DNA of 64,000 nucleotides from Aeromonas lacus (GCF_000764665.1 NZ_JRGM01000129.1:1-64000); one strand, 5' to 3'. Numbered from the stretch's first letter, positions 32,435 through 41,796 are shown. Notes: generated by a model from the sequence alone, not told the origin. Translations and numbers: made by a program.

Positions 32435-33010
32435 ATGAACAAGATCCTCCTGGTTCCCGGTCTGCACAACAGTGGGCCGGATCACTGGCAGAGCCGCTGG
32501 CACGATCACTTTCCCCAATGGCAGCGGATGACAGGACTGCCGTGGGACAAGCCAGACCTCAGGGTCTGGAGCGCCAAGCTGGCGAGCAAGCTGAAAAGTC
32601 GCCGCAGCCGGGTCCATCTGGTGGCCCACTCCTTCGGCGCGCTGACCGCCATCGCGGCGGCCCGATTGCAGCCGGAGAAGGTCGCCTCAATCTTTCTGGT
32701 GGCCCCCGCCGATCCCGCCCGCTTTGGCATTGCGGATGAGGCCTTGGCCGGGCCGCTGCAGGTGTCGGCCCAGCTGGTGGCCAGCCGCAACGATCCCTGG
32801 ATGAGCTTTGAGCGGGCCGAATACTGGAGTCGTCAGTGGCAGGTGCCGCTGTTTGATGCCGGTGAGGCGGGCCATATCAATGCCCAGTCCGGTCATGGGG
32901 ATTGGCATCAGGGGCTGAATTTGCTGGGTACCCTTTATCGCCGTGGCGAGCTGGTGGTGGCACCGGTCAAGGTCACTTCGGCCCGGCCTGTCGCCCTCGG
33001 TTTTCGCTAG
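32435..33010 (+). CDS. RBBP9/YdeN-type serine hydrolase
   Basis: A 191-residue alpha/beta hydrolase. It starts MNKILLVPGLHNSGPDHWQ, has the nucleophile elbow AHSFGA (Ser near residue 71) and a terminal GHINAQSGHGDW His motif, diagnostic of the RBBP9/YdeN family. No substrate is established. It is placed between sbp and cysT with TAGGAGC as ribosome-binding site, and is followed by a terminator, so it may be co-transcribed with sbp but not with cysTWA. Confidence 0.85.
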   Translation: MNKILLVPGLHNSGPDHWQSRWHDHFPQWQRMTGLPWDKPDLRVWSAKLASKLKSRRSRVHLVAHSFGALTAIAAARLQPEKVASIFLVAPADPARFGIADEALAGPLQVSAQLVASRNDPWMSFERAEYWSRQWQVPLFDAGEAGHINAQSGHGDWHQGLNLLGTLYRRGELVVAPVKVTSARPVALGFR

Positions 33011-33108
33011 TTGTCTGTGAAGTGGTTGGAGGGCTGACGATCGCTCCGTTCGTTGGTTGCTCCATGCCCCGTTCTTTGAATGTTGCGCTCCGTATTGCTC
33101 CATTTCTT

Positions 33109-33144
33109 AGGTCTTTTATTTATATAAAAGACCTTTTTTTATTT
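33109..33144 (+). terminator. Terminator after the RBBP9-like gene
   Basis: The stem AGGTCTTTTAT / ATAAAAGACCT is followed by TTTTTTATTT. It separates sbp-hydrolase from cysTWA. The cysTWA promoter should lie in the 136 bp beyond it. Confidence 0.8.
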
Positions 33145-33280
33145 GGATCGCTCTAAAAGCCTTGTTCCACCGTTGTTAGACAAAAAAGTAATTAGCAAAG
33201 TCGCAAACGGTGTTTGTTGCAGATAGGAAGAGTGCGCAGAATCACCACATCTGAAATTATTCATAACAGATGGATGTGTT

Positions 33281-34119
33281 ATGCGATTTGGTTCTTATTC
33301 TGTCTTGCCGGGTTTTGGCCCTACCTTTGGCTTCACTCTGCTCTATCTGGGCGTGCTGGTGCTGTTACCGCTCTCGGCACTGGTGCTGTTCGCGGTGAAC
33401 AACCTGAGTGCTGCCGAGTTCTGGCAGGTGATCGGTTCGCCGCGAGTGCTCGCCTCCTTTCGCCTTAGTTTCGGCGCGGCCTTTATCGCGGCGCTGCTTA
33501 ACAGTCTGTTCGGGCTGATCCTGGCCTGGATCCTGGTGCGCTACACCTTCCCCGGCCGTCGACTGGTGGATGCGCTGATCGATCTGCCATTTGCCATGCC
33601 GACCCCGTCTCCGGCATCGCCCTGTGCGCCATCTTCGCCCCCAACGGCTGGATCGGCCAGTTGCTTGCGCCGCTCGATATCCAACTCGCCTACAACCCCA
33701 TCGGGGTGGTGATTGCGCTCACCTTTATCGGATTGCCGTTCGTGGTTCGCACCCTGCAGCCGGTGCTGCGGGAAGCCGAGAACGAGCAGGAGGAGGCGGC
33801 CGCCAGCCTCGGCGCCGATCGCTGGCAGACCTTTCTGCGGGTGCTTTGGCCGACTCTGGTGCCGGCCCTGCTCACCGGCTTTGCGCTGGCGTTTGCCCGC
33901 GCGGTGGGGGAGTACGGCTCCGTCATCTTTATCGCTGGCAACCTGCCGATGGTTTCCGAAATCGCGCCGCTGATGATCATGAGCCATCTGGAGGAGTACG
34001 ACTACGCGGGTGCCTCCGCCATCGCCGTGGTGATGCTGCTGATTTCATTCATTTTGTTACTGCTAATCAACAAGTTGCAGGCCTGGAGCTGGTCTCGCAT
34101 CGGAGGGAGCCGGATATGA
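33281..34119 (+). pseudogene. cysT: Sulfate ABC transporter permease CysT, frameshifted
   Basis: The first ~107 codons match CysT/CysU (LPGFGPTFGFTLLYLG..., then LVDALIDLPFAMPT), after which the frame yields non-homologous sequence and stops at 33712. Conserved sequence resumes in another frame from GTC at 33607 (VSGIALCAIFAPNGWIGQLL) and runs intact to the stop at 34119, overlapping cysW by ATGA. A single missing base within 33602-33607 (a C4 run) explains it. As written, the inner-membrane permease cannot be made and CysTWA would be inactive. A sequencing error is an equal possibility, because the rest of the gene and the operon are intact. Confidence 0.9.
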
Positions 34120-35006
34120 GTTCATCTGCTATCGCCATTGAGGTGGCCCCTGTGGAGGCGGCCCCCGTTCGCAAGGCGCCGGTCGTGATCCGCGAACCCC
34201 AGTGGGTCAAGTGGTTGCTGATCACGGTGGGTCTAGGCTGGTTTGCCGCCCTGTTGCTGCTGCCGCTGGCCACCGTCTTTATTCAGGCGCTGACGCCGGG
34301 GCTCGCCTTCTTCTGGCACGCCATCAGCGAGCCGGATGCCCTGAGCGCCCTTGGCCTCACCGCGCTGGTGACCCTCTGCGCCGTTCCCCTCAACCTGCTG
34401 TTCGGGATCGCGGCGGCCTGGGCCATCGCCCGCTTCCGCTTTCCCGGTCGTCAGCTGCTCATCACCATCATCGATCTGCCATTTTCGGTGTCGCCGGTGA
34501 TTGCCGGTCTGATGCTGGTGCTGCTGTTTGGCAGCCGCGGCTGGTTTGGTGACTGGCTGAGCGAGCATGACATCAAGATCATCTTCGCGACGCCGGGGAT
34601 CATTCTGGCCACCACCTTTATCACAGTGCCGTTCGTGGTGCGCGAGCTGCTGCCCCAGATGGAGGCACGCGGCCCGGAAGAGGAGGAGGCTGCCATCATG
34701 CTGGGGGCGAGCGGCCTGCAGATGTTCTGGCGCGTCACCCTGCCCGGCATCCGCTGGAGCCTGATGTATGGCCTGCTGCTCTGTACCGCCCGGGCGGTGG
34801 GGGAGTTTGGCGCCGTGTCGGTGGTCTCCGGCCATATTCGCGGTCAGACCAACACCCTGCCGCTGCATATCGAGATCCTCTACAACGAGTACCAGACCGG
34901 CGCCGCCTTTGCGGTGGCAAGCCTCTTGGCTCTGTTCGGGATCTTCACCCTGCTGGGTGAAACCCTGTTGGCCCGGCTGCGTGGTCAGCCCACCAAATCT
35001 CACTGA
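34116..35006 (+). CDS. cysW: Sulfate ABC transporter permease CysW
   Basis: A 296-residue permease with six membrane segments and the ABC-transporter EAA loop ([22 protein letters not shown]). It pairs with CysT in the membrane channel for sulfate/thiosulfate. The N-terminal 35 residues are an alanine/proline/valine-rich extension. The ATG at 34116 overlaps the cysT stop (ATGA); GGAGGGAG is the ribosome-binding site. The 1.4-kb open frame covering this region is longer only because it runs through the frameshifted cysT. Confidence 0.95.
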   Translation: MSSSAIAIEVAPVEAAPVRKAPVVIREPQWVKWLLITVGLGWFAALLLLPLATVFIQALTPGLAFFWHAISEPDALSALGLTALVTLCAVPLNLLFGIAAAWAIARFRFPGRQLLITIIDLPFSVSPVIAGLMLVLLFGSRGWFGDWLSEHDIKIIFATPGIILATTFITVPFVVRELLPQMEARGPEEEEAAIMLGASGLQMFWRVTLPGIRWSLMYGLLLCTARAVGEFGAVSVVSGHIRGQTNTLPLHIEILYNEYQTGAAFAVASLLALFGIFTLLGETLLARLRGQPTKSH

Positions 35007-35029
35007 ATCACCGTTTTAAAGAGGCAGCC

Positions 35030-36097
35030 ATGAGCATTCAGGTTCAACAACTCAACAAGCATTTCAATCAGTACGCGGCGCTGGCAGACATCAACCTCGA
35101 CTTTCACGACGGTGAGCTGGTGGCGCTGCTCGGCCCCTCCGGTTGTGGCAAGACCACGTTGCTGCGGATCATCGCCGGGCTGGAGCAGGCCGACTCTGGC
35201 CACGTCATCATCCGGGGTGAGGATGCCTCGGATCTCCATGTGCGCGAGCGCAACGTCGGTTTCGTATTCCAGCACTACGCCCTGTTTCGCCACATGACGG
35301 TGTTCGAAAACGTGGCGTTTGGCCTGCGGGTCAAACCGCGCAGCGAGCGCCCGGCCGAGGCGGCGATCCGCGCCCGGGTCAAGGAGCTGCTGGATCTGGT
35401 ACAGCTCAGCCACGTGGCCGAGCGCTACCCGACCCAGCTCTCCGGCGGTCAGCGCCAGCGGGTCGCACTGGCCCGCGCACTGGCGGTGCAGCCCAAGGTA
35501 CTGCTCTTGGACGAGCCCTTCGGCGCCCTTGATGCCCAGGTGCGCAAGGAGCTGCGCCGCTGGCTGCGCGAGCTGCACGACGAGCTGCATGTCACCAGCC
35601 TGTTCGTCACCCACGATCAGGAGGAGGCGCTGGAGGTGGCGGATCGGGTGGTGTTGATGAATGCCGGACGAGTCGAGCAGATCGGCACCCCGGCCGAGGT
35701 CTACGACCAGCCCGCCAGCTCCTTCGTCCACAGCTTCCTCGGCAGCGTCAACCAGTTCCGCGGTCGGGTGGCCGAGCAGGGATTCGGCATCGGCGAGCAG
35801 CTGCTCGGCGGGCCATCGGCTTCCCATCTGGCCCACGGCAGTGCTGCCATCGCCTATGTCCGTCCCCATGAGCTGGAGATCTTGCCAGCCGATGCACCGG
35901 GCGGGATCCGCGCCACCATCACCCGTCTGCTACCCATGGGGCCGCGCATTCGGGTGGAGCTGCGTGGCGATGGCGAAACGAAAGGGGCCCACTACGAGGC
36001 GGAGCTGACCAAGGAGGCGGCCAAGCTGTTTGCTCCGGGTCAGGGGGTGAAGCTGGTGGCCAGACAGGCGCAGTTCTATCCCGATTACCAGATTTGA
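35030..36097 (+). CDS. cysA: Sulfate/thiosulfate ABC transporter ATPase CysA
   Basis: A 355-residue ABC ATPase: Walker [10 protein letters not shown] (about residues 36-44), Q-loop FQHYALF, signature LSGGQRQR, Walker B VLLLDEPF and H-loop VTHDQEE, then a TOBE-like C-terminal domain (about 240-350). It powers sulfate import with CysT and CysW. A 23-bp gap follows cysW. Confidence 0.96.
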   Translation: MSIQVQQLNKHFNQYAALADINLDFHDGELVALLGPSGCGKTTLLRIIAGLEQADSGHVIIRGEDASDLHVRERNVGFVFQHYALFRHMTVFENVAFGLRVKPRSERPAEAAIRARVKELLDLVQLSHVAERYPTQLSGGQRQRVALARALAVQPKVLLLDEPFGALDAQVRKELRRWLRELHDELHVTSLFVTHDQEEALEVADRVVLMNAGRVEQIGTPAEVYDQPASSFVHSFLGSVNQFRGRVAEQGFGIGEQLLGGPSASHLAHGSAAIAYVRPHELEILPADAPGGIRATITRLLPMGPRIRVELRGDGETKGAHYEAELTKEAAKLFAPGQGVKLVARQAQFYPDYQI

Positions 36098-36219
36098 TGC
36101 TGTGTTGCGGGCGGTGTGGCCGCCCGGTTCAGGCGCTCTGCCGGGGCATGATCCGGCCAAATAACAAAAATGAGGGGGTGACCAGATTGTGTCGCCCACC
36201 CTTCGCAGGAGGCGACAAG

Positions 36220-37167
36220 GTGAATTTTCAGCAGTTACGAATTATCCGGGAGGCAGCGCGGCGGGATTACAACCTGACCGAGGTGGCCAACGCCCTTTTT
36301 ACCTCGCAATCCGGGGTGAGTCGCCATATCCGCGAGCTGGAAGAGGAGCTCGGTATCGAGCTCTTTATCCGCTACGGCAAGCGGCTGCTCGGTATGACCG
36401 AGCCTGGCAAGGAGCTGCTGGTGATTGCCGAGCGCATTCTCAATGACGCCAACAACATCCGCAAACTGGCCAGCACCTTTGCCAACCGCGACTCGGGCCG
36501 CTTGCTGGTGGCGACCACCCATACCCAGGCCCGCTACGCCCTGCCGCGGGTGGTGAAGGCGTTTCGCGAGCAGTTCCCGCTGGTACAGCTGGAGCTGCGT
36601 CAGGGCAGCCCGGAGGAGATAGTGCGGCTGGTGCAGACCGGCGAGGTGGATATCGGCATCAGCAGCGAGCAGCTCGACAAGAGCGAAGGGGTGGTGGCAT
36701 TTCCCTACTACCGCTGGCACCACAATATCGTGGTGCCCGAGCAGCACCCTCTCGCTGGCGAGAGTGAGCTGACGCTGGCGGCGCTGGCCAACTGGCCCAT
36801 CATCACCTATCAAGCAGGGTTGACCGGGCGGGTGCGGGTGGACGAAGCCTTTGCCGAGGCGGGCATCGAGCCGCAGATCCTGTTGACGGCGCAGGACTCA
36901 GATGTCATCAAGACCTACGTCGAGCTGGAGATGGGGGTCGGCATTCTGGCCGATATGGCGTTCGATGCCCTGCGGGATCAGGGGCTGGTGCAGCTCGACG
37001 GCAGCCATCTGTTTGCCCCCCACACCGCCTGGATTGGCCTCAAGCAGGGGCAGTTCCATCACAACTTCGCCTGGCAGTTTATCCAGCTCTGCAACCCCGA
37101 GCTGGCGCTGGCGGATATACAGGCCCGCGCCATGGGCAGCGAGCCCGCCATCGACTTCCAGATTTGA
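36220..37167 (+). CDS. cbl: LysR-type sulfur-starvation regulator Cbl
   Basis: A 315-residue LysR regulator. The helix-turn-helix region reads NFQQLRIIREAARRDYNLTE and then FTSQSGVSRHIRELEEELGIE; this and the C-terminal AIDFQI ending follow E. coli Cbl (316 aa) more closely than CysB (324 aa). Cbl activates genes for sulfonate and alternative sulfur use when sulfate is scarce. The start is GTG 36220, with GCAGGAGG 7-14 nt upstream; the longer frame overlaps cysA. It lies 122 bp after cysA and may be part of the same operon. Confidence 0.85.
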   Translation: MNFQQLRIIREAARRDYNLTEVANALFTSQSGVSRHIRELEEELGIELFIRYGKRLLGMTEPGKELLVIAERILNDANNIRKLASTFANRDSGRLLVATTHTQARYALPRVVKAFREQFPLVQLELRQGSPEEIVRLVQTGEVDIGISSEQLDKSEGVVAFPYYRWHHNIVVPEQHPLAGESELTLAALANWPIITYQAGLTGRVRVDEAFAEAGIEPQILLTAQDSDVIKTYVELEMGVGILADMAFDALRDQGLVQLDGSHLFAPHTAWIGLKQGQFHHNFAWQFIQLCNPELALADIQARAMGSEPAIDFQI

Positions 37168-37184
37168 GTTCGGAAGAGAAGAGA

Positions 37185-37215
37185 GAAGGGGAGCCAATGG
37201 CTCCCCTTCTTCATT
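37185..37215 (+). terminator. Terminator after cbl
   Basis: A perfect stem, GAAGGGGAGCC / GGCTCCCCTTC, with an AAT loop followed by TTCATT. It ends the sulfate-transport/cbl block. Confidence 0.7.
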
Positions 37216-37362
37216 GCTGTCAGGTGATATTGCTAGCGAAAACAGACGGCTTCATATGAATTTTTTCACTTAGATTTGCCAGTTAATTTTGTTTGTTATC
37301 CGGTAGTTGGATTGCAGGATGGAATAAGTGACTGACCAAAGTCGATCCATTCAGGATAAAGC

Positions 37363-38574
37363 ATGCCGTATAGCTACCTATCACATCTGCGTTGCAGCAA
37401 GAGTGGCGAGATCCATGATGCCGACCAGCCCTGGCAACTGAGCCGGGCAGGTGCACCACTGCTGGCCAGTTACGATCTCGATGCGCTGAAGCGAGTCTGG
37501 CAACCGGCGGTATTGTCGGGTCGCCCGGCCAGCCTGTGGCGTTATCACGAGTTGCTGCCGGTGCGGGATCCCGCCCATGTTGTGACGCTGGGGGAGGGGT
37601 TCACCCCACTGCTACGGCTGCCCACGCTGGGCAAGCAGATCGGCATTCCGGATCTCTGGATGAAAGACGAGAGCGTCATTCCCACCGGCTCTTTCAAGGC
37701 CCGTGGGGCTGCGGTGGGCATCTCCCGTGCTCGTGAACTCGGCGTCACCCACTTTGCCATGCCGACTAACGGCAACGCAGGGGCTGCATGGGCGCTCTAC
37801 GGTGCCCGCGCCGGACTGCGCAGCACCATCGTCATGCCGCAGGCAGCCCCCGCCATCACCCGACTGGAGACCTCCCTCGCCGGTTCCCGTCTCTATCTGG
37901 TGGATGGCCTGATCAGCGATGCCGGTCGCCAGGTGGCGCAGGCGGTGGCGGAGCACGCCCTGTTTGATGCCTCAACCCTGAAGGAGCCCTACCGGATTGA
38001 GGGCAAGAAGACCATGGGGCTGGAGATTGCCGAACAGCTGGGCTGGACCCTGCCGGATGTGATCCTCTATCCCACCGGTGGCGGGGTCGGCCTTATCGGT
38101 ATCTACAAGGGGCTGCGCGAGCTGCAGGAGCTGGGCTGGGTCAAGGGTGAGCTGCCCCGGCTGGTGGCCGTGCAGGCGAGCGGTTGTGCGCCCATTGTAC
38201 AGGCGTGGCAACAGAGAGCCGCCGAGTCGAGCTTCTGGCCCGACTCCCGGACGCTGGCATTCGGCATCAATGTACCCAAGGCGCTGGGGGATTTTCTGGT
38301 GCTGGACGCCCTCTATCGCACCAATGGTTGCGCCATCGCGGTGGATGACAAGGCGATCCAGAGCGAGATCCGCCAGCTTGCCTCTCGCGAAGGGAGCTTT
38401 GTCTGCCCGGAAGGGGCCGCCGCGTTTGCTGCCGCTCGTCAACTGCGCGAGGCTGGCTGGATCCGGGAGCAGGAGCGGGTGGTGGTGCTCAATACCGGTG
38501 CCGGTATCAAGTACCCGGATGCGATCACTGTGCTGCCCCAGCGTCTGCAGCGCGACGGGAGGATCCCGGCATGA
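37363..38574 (+). CDS. Threonine-synthase-like PLP enzyme
   Basis: A 403-residue fold-type II PLP enzyme. The PLP lysine is K112 in TGSFKARGA, the phosphate-binding loop is PTGGGVGLIG, and TNGNAGAAW binds the cofactor. The N-terminus LRCSKSGEIHD resembles the cysteine-bearing segment of type-I threonine synthases. Annotation pipelines would call it threonine synthase, but it is not in a thrABC operon. Instead it leads an amino-acid ABC transporter operon next to cbl and sulfate uptake. Paralogues include cysteate synthase and other beta-replacing enzymes, so a different substrate is possible. It overlaps the permease gene by 4 bp. Confidence 0.75.
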   Translation: MPYSYLSHLRCSKSGEIHDADQPWQLSRAGAPLLASYDLDALKRVWQPAVLSGRPASLWRYHELLPVRDPAHVVTLGEGFTPLLRLPTLGKQIGIPDLWMKDESVIPTGSFKARGAAVGISRARELGVTHFAMPTNGNAGAAWALYGARAGLRSTIVMPQAAPAITRLETSLAGSRLYLVDGLISDAGRQVAQAVAEHALFDASTLKEPYRIEGKKTMGLEIAEQLGWTLPDVILYPTGGGVGLIGIYKGLRELQELGWVKGELPRLVAVQASGCAPIVQAWQQRAAESSFWPDSRTLAFGINVPKALGDFLVLDALYRTNGCAIAVDDKAIQSEIRQLASREGSFVCPEGAAAFAAARQLREAGWIREQERVVVLNTGAGIKYPDAITVLPQRLQRDGRIPA

Positions 38575-39236
38575 ATCTGGATCTGCCCTTTATCCTTACG
38601 ACGCTGCCCGCCTTCGGCAAGGCGGTCTGGGTCACCTTGCAGCTGGGAACCATAGTGATCCTCACTGCGCTGGCGGTCGCCCTGCTCAACGTCGCCCTGC
38701 TGAGCCTGCACAAACGGCCGCTAACCGCACTGATCCGCGGATATGTCGAGCTGGCTCGCAACACGCCGCTGCTTATCCAGCTCTTCTTCCTCTATTTCGG
38801 GCTGCCTGCGCTCGGCTTGTCGCTCTCCGGGTTTACCACCGCGGTGATTGCCATGACCTTCCTCGGCGGTGGTTATCTGACCGAGGCGCTGCGTGCAGGC
38901 ATTCAGGCGGTGCCCGCCAGTCAGCTGGAGGCGGGCCGGGCCATCGGGCTTTCTCGCTGGCAACTGCTGCGCCACGTGCAGTTGCCCCAAGCCTGGCTCG
39001 CCACTCTGCCCGCGCTGTTTGCCAACTTCATCTTCCTGCTCAAGGAGACGACCGTGGCTTCGGCGGTGGCGGTGCCAGAGCTGCTCTACACCACCAAGAA
39101 CTACATCGCCCTCTACTACAAGACCTACGAGATGCTGGCGGTGCTGACCTTGATGTGCGTGCTGATCTTTCTGCCGCTCTCTCTCGCTCTGCGCGTCGTT
39201 GAAAGGATGCTGCAACATGGTCAGTTCGGTCACTGA
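38571..39236 (+). CDS. Polar amino-acid ABC transporter permease (1)
   Basis: A 221-residue HisM/GlnP-type permease with five membrane segments and the EAA loop EAGRAIGLSRWQLLRHVQLPQA. It starts ATG in an ATGA overlap with the PLP enzyme gene, so the two are translationally coupled. Its last codons (QFGH) lie inside the first unit of a 112-bp tandem repeat. Confidence 0.92.
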   Translation: MNLDLPFILTTLPAFGKAVWVTLQLGTIVILTALAVALLNVALLSLHKRPLTALIRGYVELARNTPLLIQLFFLYFGLPALGLSLSGFTTAVIAMTFLGGGYLTEALRAGIQAVPASQLEAGRAIGLSRWQLLRHVQLPQAWLATLPALFANFIFLLKETTVASAVAVPELLYTTKNYIALYYKTYEMLAVLTLMCVLIFLPLSLALRVVERMLQHGQFGH

Positions 39237-39440
39237 ATCGCTGATGCAGGCGAGGATCCCGATGTGGGCAATTATCTTCCTGCGGCCGCAGTCACTCGCC
39301 AGCGAGGCGCAGGAAAGGAGGGATCAATATGGTCAGTTCGGTCACTGAATCGCTGATGCAGGCGAGGAGCCCGATGTGGGCAATTATCTTCCTGCGGCCG
39401 CAGTCACTCGCCAGCGAGGCGCAGGAAAGGAGGGATCAAT
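39217..39440 (+). repeat. 112-bp tandem duplication (two units)
   Basis: Units 39217-39328 and 39329-39440 differ at one position (GGATCCCG versus GGAGCCCG). Each begins ATGGTCAGTTCGGTCACTGA and ends with a ribosome-binding sequence, AAAGGAGGGATCAAT. The third position, 39441 on, is the real start of permease 2 and is itself a diverged match to the unit's first 36 bp (MMASSISEQLTQA against MVSSVTESLMQA). The duplication separates the two permease genes and creates short out-of-frame ORFs. Confidence 0.9.
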
Positions 39441-40106
39441 ATGATGGCCAGCTCGATCTCTGAGCAGCTGACGCAGGCGCTGCCACTGCTGGCGGTGGGC
39501 GCAGGCCAGACCCTTGCGATCTCGCTGCTGGCCATCCTGTTTGCCACTCTCGGCGGTGTCGCTTACGGCGTGTTGGCACAACAGGGCGGCCGGTTGGTAC
39601 GGGGGCTGCTGCGGCTTTATCTCGAGCTGTTTCGGGTGGTGCCGGTACTGGTGTGGCTCTATCTCTTTTTCTTCGGGTTGCCGATCTTTTTCGGCCTCGA
39701 TATGCCGGCCTTCTGGTGCGCCGTGCTGGTGCTGGCCCTGTGGGGCGCCAGTGAGGTAGGCGAGGTGGTGCGCGGTGGCCTCAACTCCCTCGCCCGTGGT
39801 CAGCAGGAGGCCGGCTTGGCGCTCGGGCTCTCGACCTGGCAGCTCTATCGCCATGTGTTGCTGCCGCAGGCGTTGCAGCGGCTGACGCCGCCGACCATCA
39901 ACATCTACACCCGCATCATCAAGACCAGCTCGCTGGCGGTGCTGATCGGGGTGGTGGAGGTGATCAAGGTGGGCCAGCAGATCATCGAGCGCACCTACGC
40001 CTCGGTACTTATCTACGGTCTGCTGTTTCTGTTCTTTTTTCTGGTCTGCTATCCGCTCTCGCTCGCCTCGCGCCGGCTGGAGCAACAATGGGGTAATGCG
40101 GTATGA
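39441..40106 (+). CDS. Polar amino-acid ABC transporter permease (2)
   Basis: A 221-residue permease of the same family as permease 1, with the EAA loop EAGLALGLSTWQLYRHVLLPQA. AAAGGAGG in the second repeat unit is a strong ribosome-binding site for ATG 39441 (or 39444). The two permeases would form the heterodimeric channel. It ends by overlapping the ATPase gene (ATGA). Confidence 0.92.
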   Translation: MMASSISEQLTQALPLLAVGAGQTLAISLLAILFATLGGVAYGVLAQQGGRLVRGLLRLYLELFRVVPVLVWLYLFFFGLPIFFGLDMPAFWCAVLVLALWGASEVGEVVRGGLNSLARGQQEAGLALGLSTWQLYRHVLLPQALQRLTPPTINIYTRIIKTSSLAVLIGVVEVIKVGQQIIERTYASVLIYGLLFLFFFLVCYPLSLASRRLEQQWGNAV

Positions 40107-40864
40107 CACCTCTGCTTGAACTCGGTTCTGTCAGTAAACAGTTCGGCCCGAATCTGGTGCTGGATCGGATCAGCCTCAGCGTGCGCGCCGGGGAGGTGAT
40201 CGTCATCTTGGGGCCGAGCGGCTGCGGCAAGAGTACCTTGCTGCGCACCCTCAACGGGCTCGAGCCGATTCAGGGGGGCGAGATCCGCTTTGATGGCGTG
40301 CTGCTGGATGGTGCCACCGACTGGCAACGGGTACGCCAGCGGATCGGCATGGTGTTCCAGAGCTATCACCTCTTCCCTAACCTGACGGTGCTGGAAAATG
40401 TGCTGCTCGGCCCCCTGCAGGTGCAAAAGCGGGAGCGGGCAGAGGCGCTGCTGCAAGCCGAGCAGCTGCTGACCCGCATCGGTCTGTGGGAGCGGCGTCA
40501 CGACTATCCGCGCCAGCTCTCCGGCGGCCAGCAGCAGCGCATCGCCATTGTGCGGGCGCTGTGCATGAACCCCCAGGTGATGCTGTTTGACGAGGTAACC
40601 GCTGCGCTGGATCCCGAGATGGTGCAGGAGGTGCTGGAGGTGATCCGCGATCTCGCTGGCAGCGGCATGACCCTGCTCATCGTCACCCACGAGCTGGCTT
40701 TCGCCCGGGCGGTGGCGGATCGCATCGTATTCATGGATGGCGGCCACATTCTGGAGCAGGCCGCCCCCCACCAATTTTTCGACAATCCCAAGAGCCAGCG
40801 TGCGCGCCAGTTCCTCGCCAAGTTTTCTTATACAAATGTCATCAAACGAAAGGAGTCAGCATGA
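40103..40864 (+). CDS. Polar amino-acid ABC transporter ATPase
   Basis: 253 residues of the GlnQ/HisP type: Walker A GPSGCGKST (about residues 36-44), Q-loop FQSYHLF, signature LSGGQQQR, Walker B VMLFDEVTAALD and switch VTHELAFARAVADRIVFMDGG. It has 4-bp overlaps with permease 2 upstream and the binding-protein gene downstream. Confidence 0.95.
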   Translation: MTPLLELGSVSKQFGPNLVLDRISLSVRAGEVIVILGPSGCGKSTLLRTLNGLEPIQGGEIRFDGVLLDGATDWQRVRQRIGMVFQSYHLFPNLTVLENVLLGPLQVQKRERAEALLQAEQLLTRIGLWERRHDYPRQLSGGQQQRIAIVRALCMNPQVMLFDEVTAALDPEMVQEVLEVIRDLAGSGMTLLIVTHELAFARAVADRIVFMDGGHILEQAAPHQFFDNPKSQRARQFLAKFSYTNVIKRKESA

Positions 40865-41696
40865 AAAAAATCACCTCGGTTCTGCTTAGTGCCTTATGGG
40901 ACTGGGTATCGCCAGCGGCGCTGCCCATGCGGCGGACGGTTCCCTCGACAAGATCAAGGCGCGGGACAAGCTCATCGTCGGCGTCTTCACCGACAAACCG
41001 CCGTTTGGCTACGTGGATGAGAAGGGGAACTATGTCGGTTTTGACACCGATCTCGGTCGCCGCTTCGCCAAGGATCTGCTGGGGGATGAGAACAAGATCG
41101 AGTTCGTGGCGGTGGAGCCAGCCAGCCGCATCCCCTTCCTGCAGAGCGACAAGGTGGATCTCATCCTCGCCAATATGACGGTGACCCCGGAGCGGCGCGA
41201 GGTGGTGGATTTCACCAACCCGAACCTGCGAGTGGCGGTACAGGTGCTGGTGCCACAAGGAAGCCCGGCCAAGAAACTGGATGATCTGGCCAGCAAGACC
41301 CTGATCGTTACCACCGGCACCACGGCCGATATCTGGCTGACCCGCAACCATCCGGAGTGGAAGGTGCTCAAGTTCGAGAAGAATACCGAATCCTTGCAGG
41401 CGCTGGCGCAGGGCCGTGGCGATGCCTACGCCCAGGACAACCTGGTGCTGTTCAGCTGGGCCAAGGAGAACCCGGGCTATCGGGTATTGCCCGAAAAACT
41501 GGGCTCGGAAGATCCCATCGCCCCGGCGGTGAAGAAGGGCAATATCGAGCTGCGTGACTGGGTCAATGACCGTCTCGCCAAACTGGGTGAGGAGAAGTAC
41601 CTGCTGAAACTCTATGACCAGTATGTGCGTGACAAGCTGAGCCCTGATACCGATCCGAATGATGTGATTGTCGAAGGAGGAAAATGGCAGGGTTAA
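40861..41696 (+). pseudogene. Polar amino-acid binding protein, frameshifted in the signal peptide
   Basis: ATG 40861 opens a normal signal peptide (MKKITSVLLSA), but the frame then reads WDWVSPAAL. The rest of the protein, GLGIASGAAHA followed by a complete SBP_bac_3 domain (DKLIVGVFTDKPPFGYVDEKG to the end at 41696), is one frame over. An in-frame TAG at 40887-40889 in the second frame places the lost base within 40890-40895. Initiation at ATG 40896 would give an N-terminus too short for secretion, with no ribosome-binding site. Either the transporter has lost its receptor in this strain or one base is missing from the sequence. Confidence 0.85.
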
Positions 41697-41796
41697 TGGA
41701 CAAACCCTGTTTTGAAGAGTGTGTTGAGTGTGTGAAGTAAGTGAAGAGTGAGGTCTTGGTTCCGTTGGTATGCAAACCGCAAGGTTTGATTTTTCC

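Noticed and set aside
33591-35006. 471-codon frame containing cysW with a 175-residue N-terminal extension
   Set aside because: The extension is read from the frameshifted cysT in the wrong frame; CysW begins at 34116.
36220-37167. Calling the LysR regulator CysB
   Set aside because: Its helix-turn-helix, length and C-terminal sequence follow Cbl rather than CysB.
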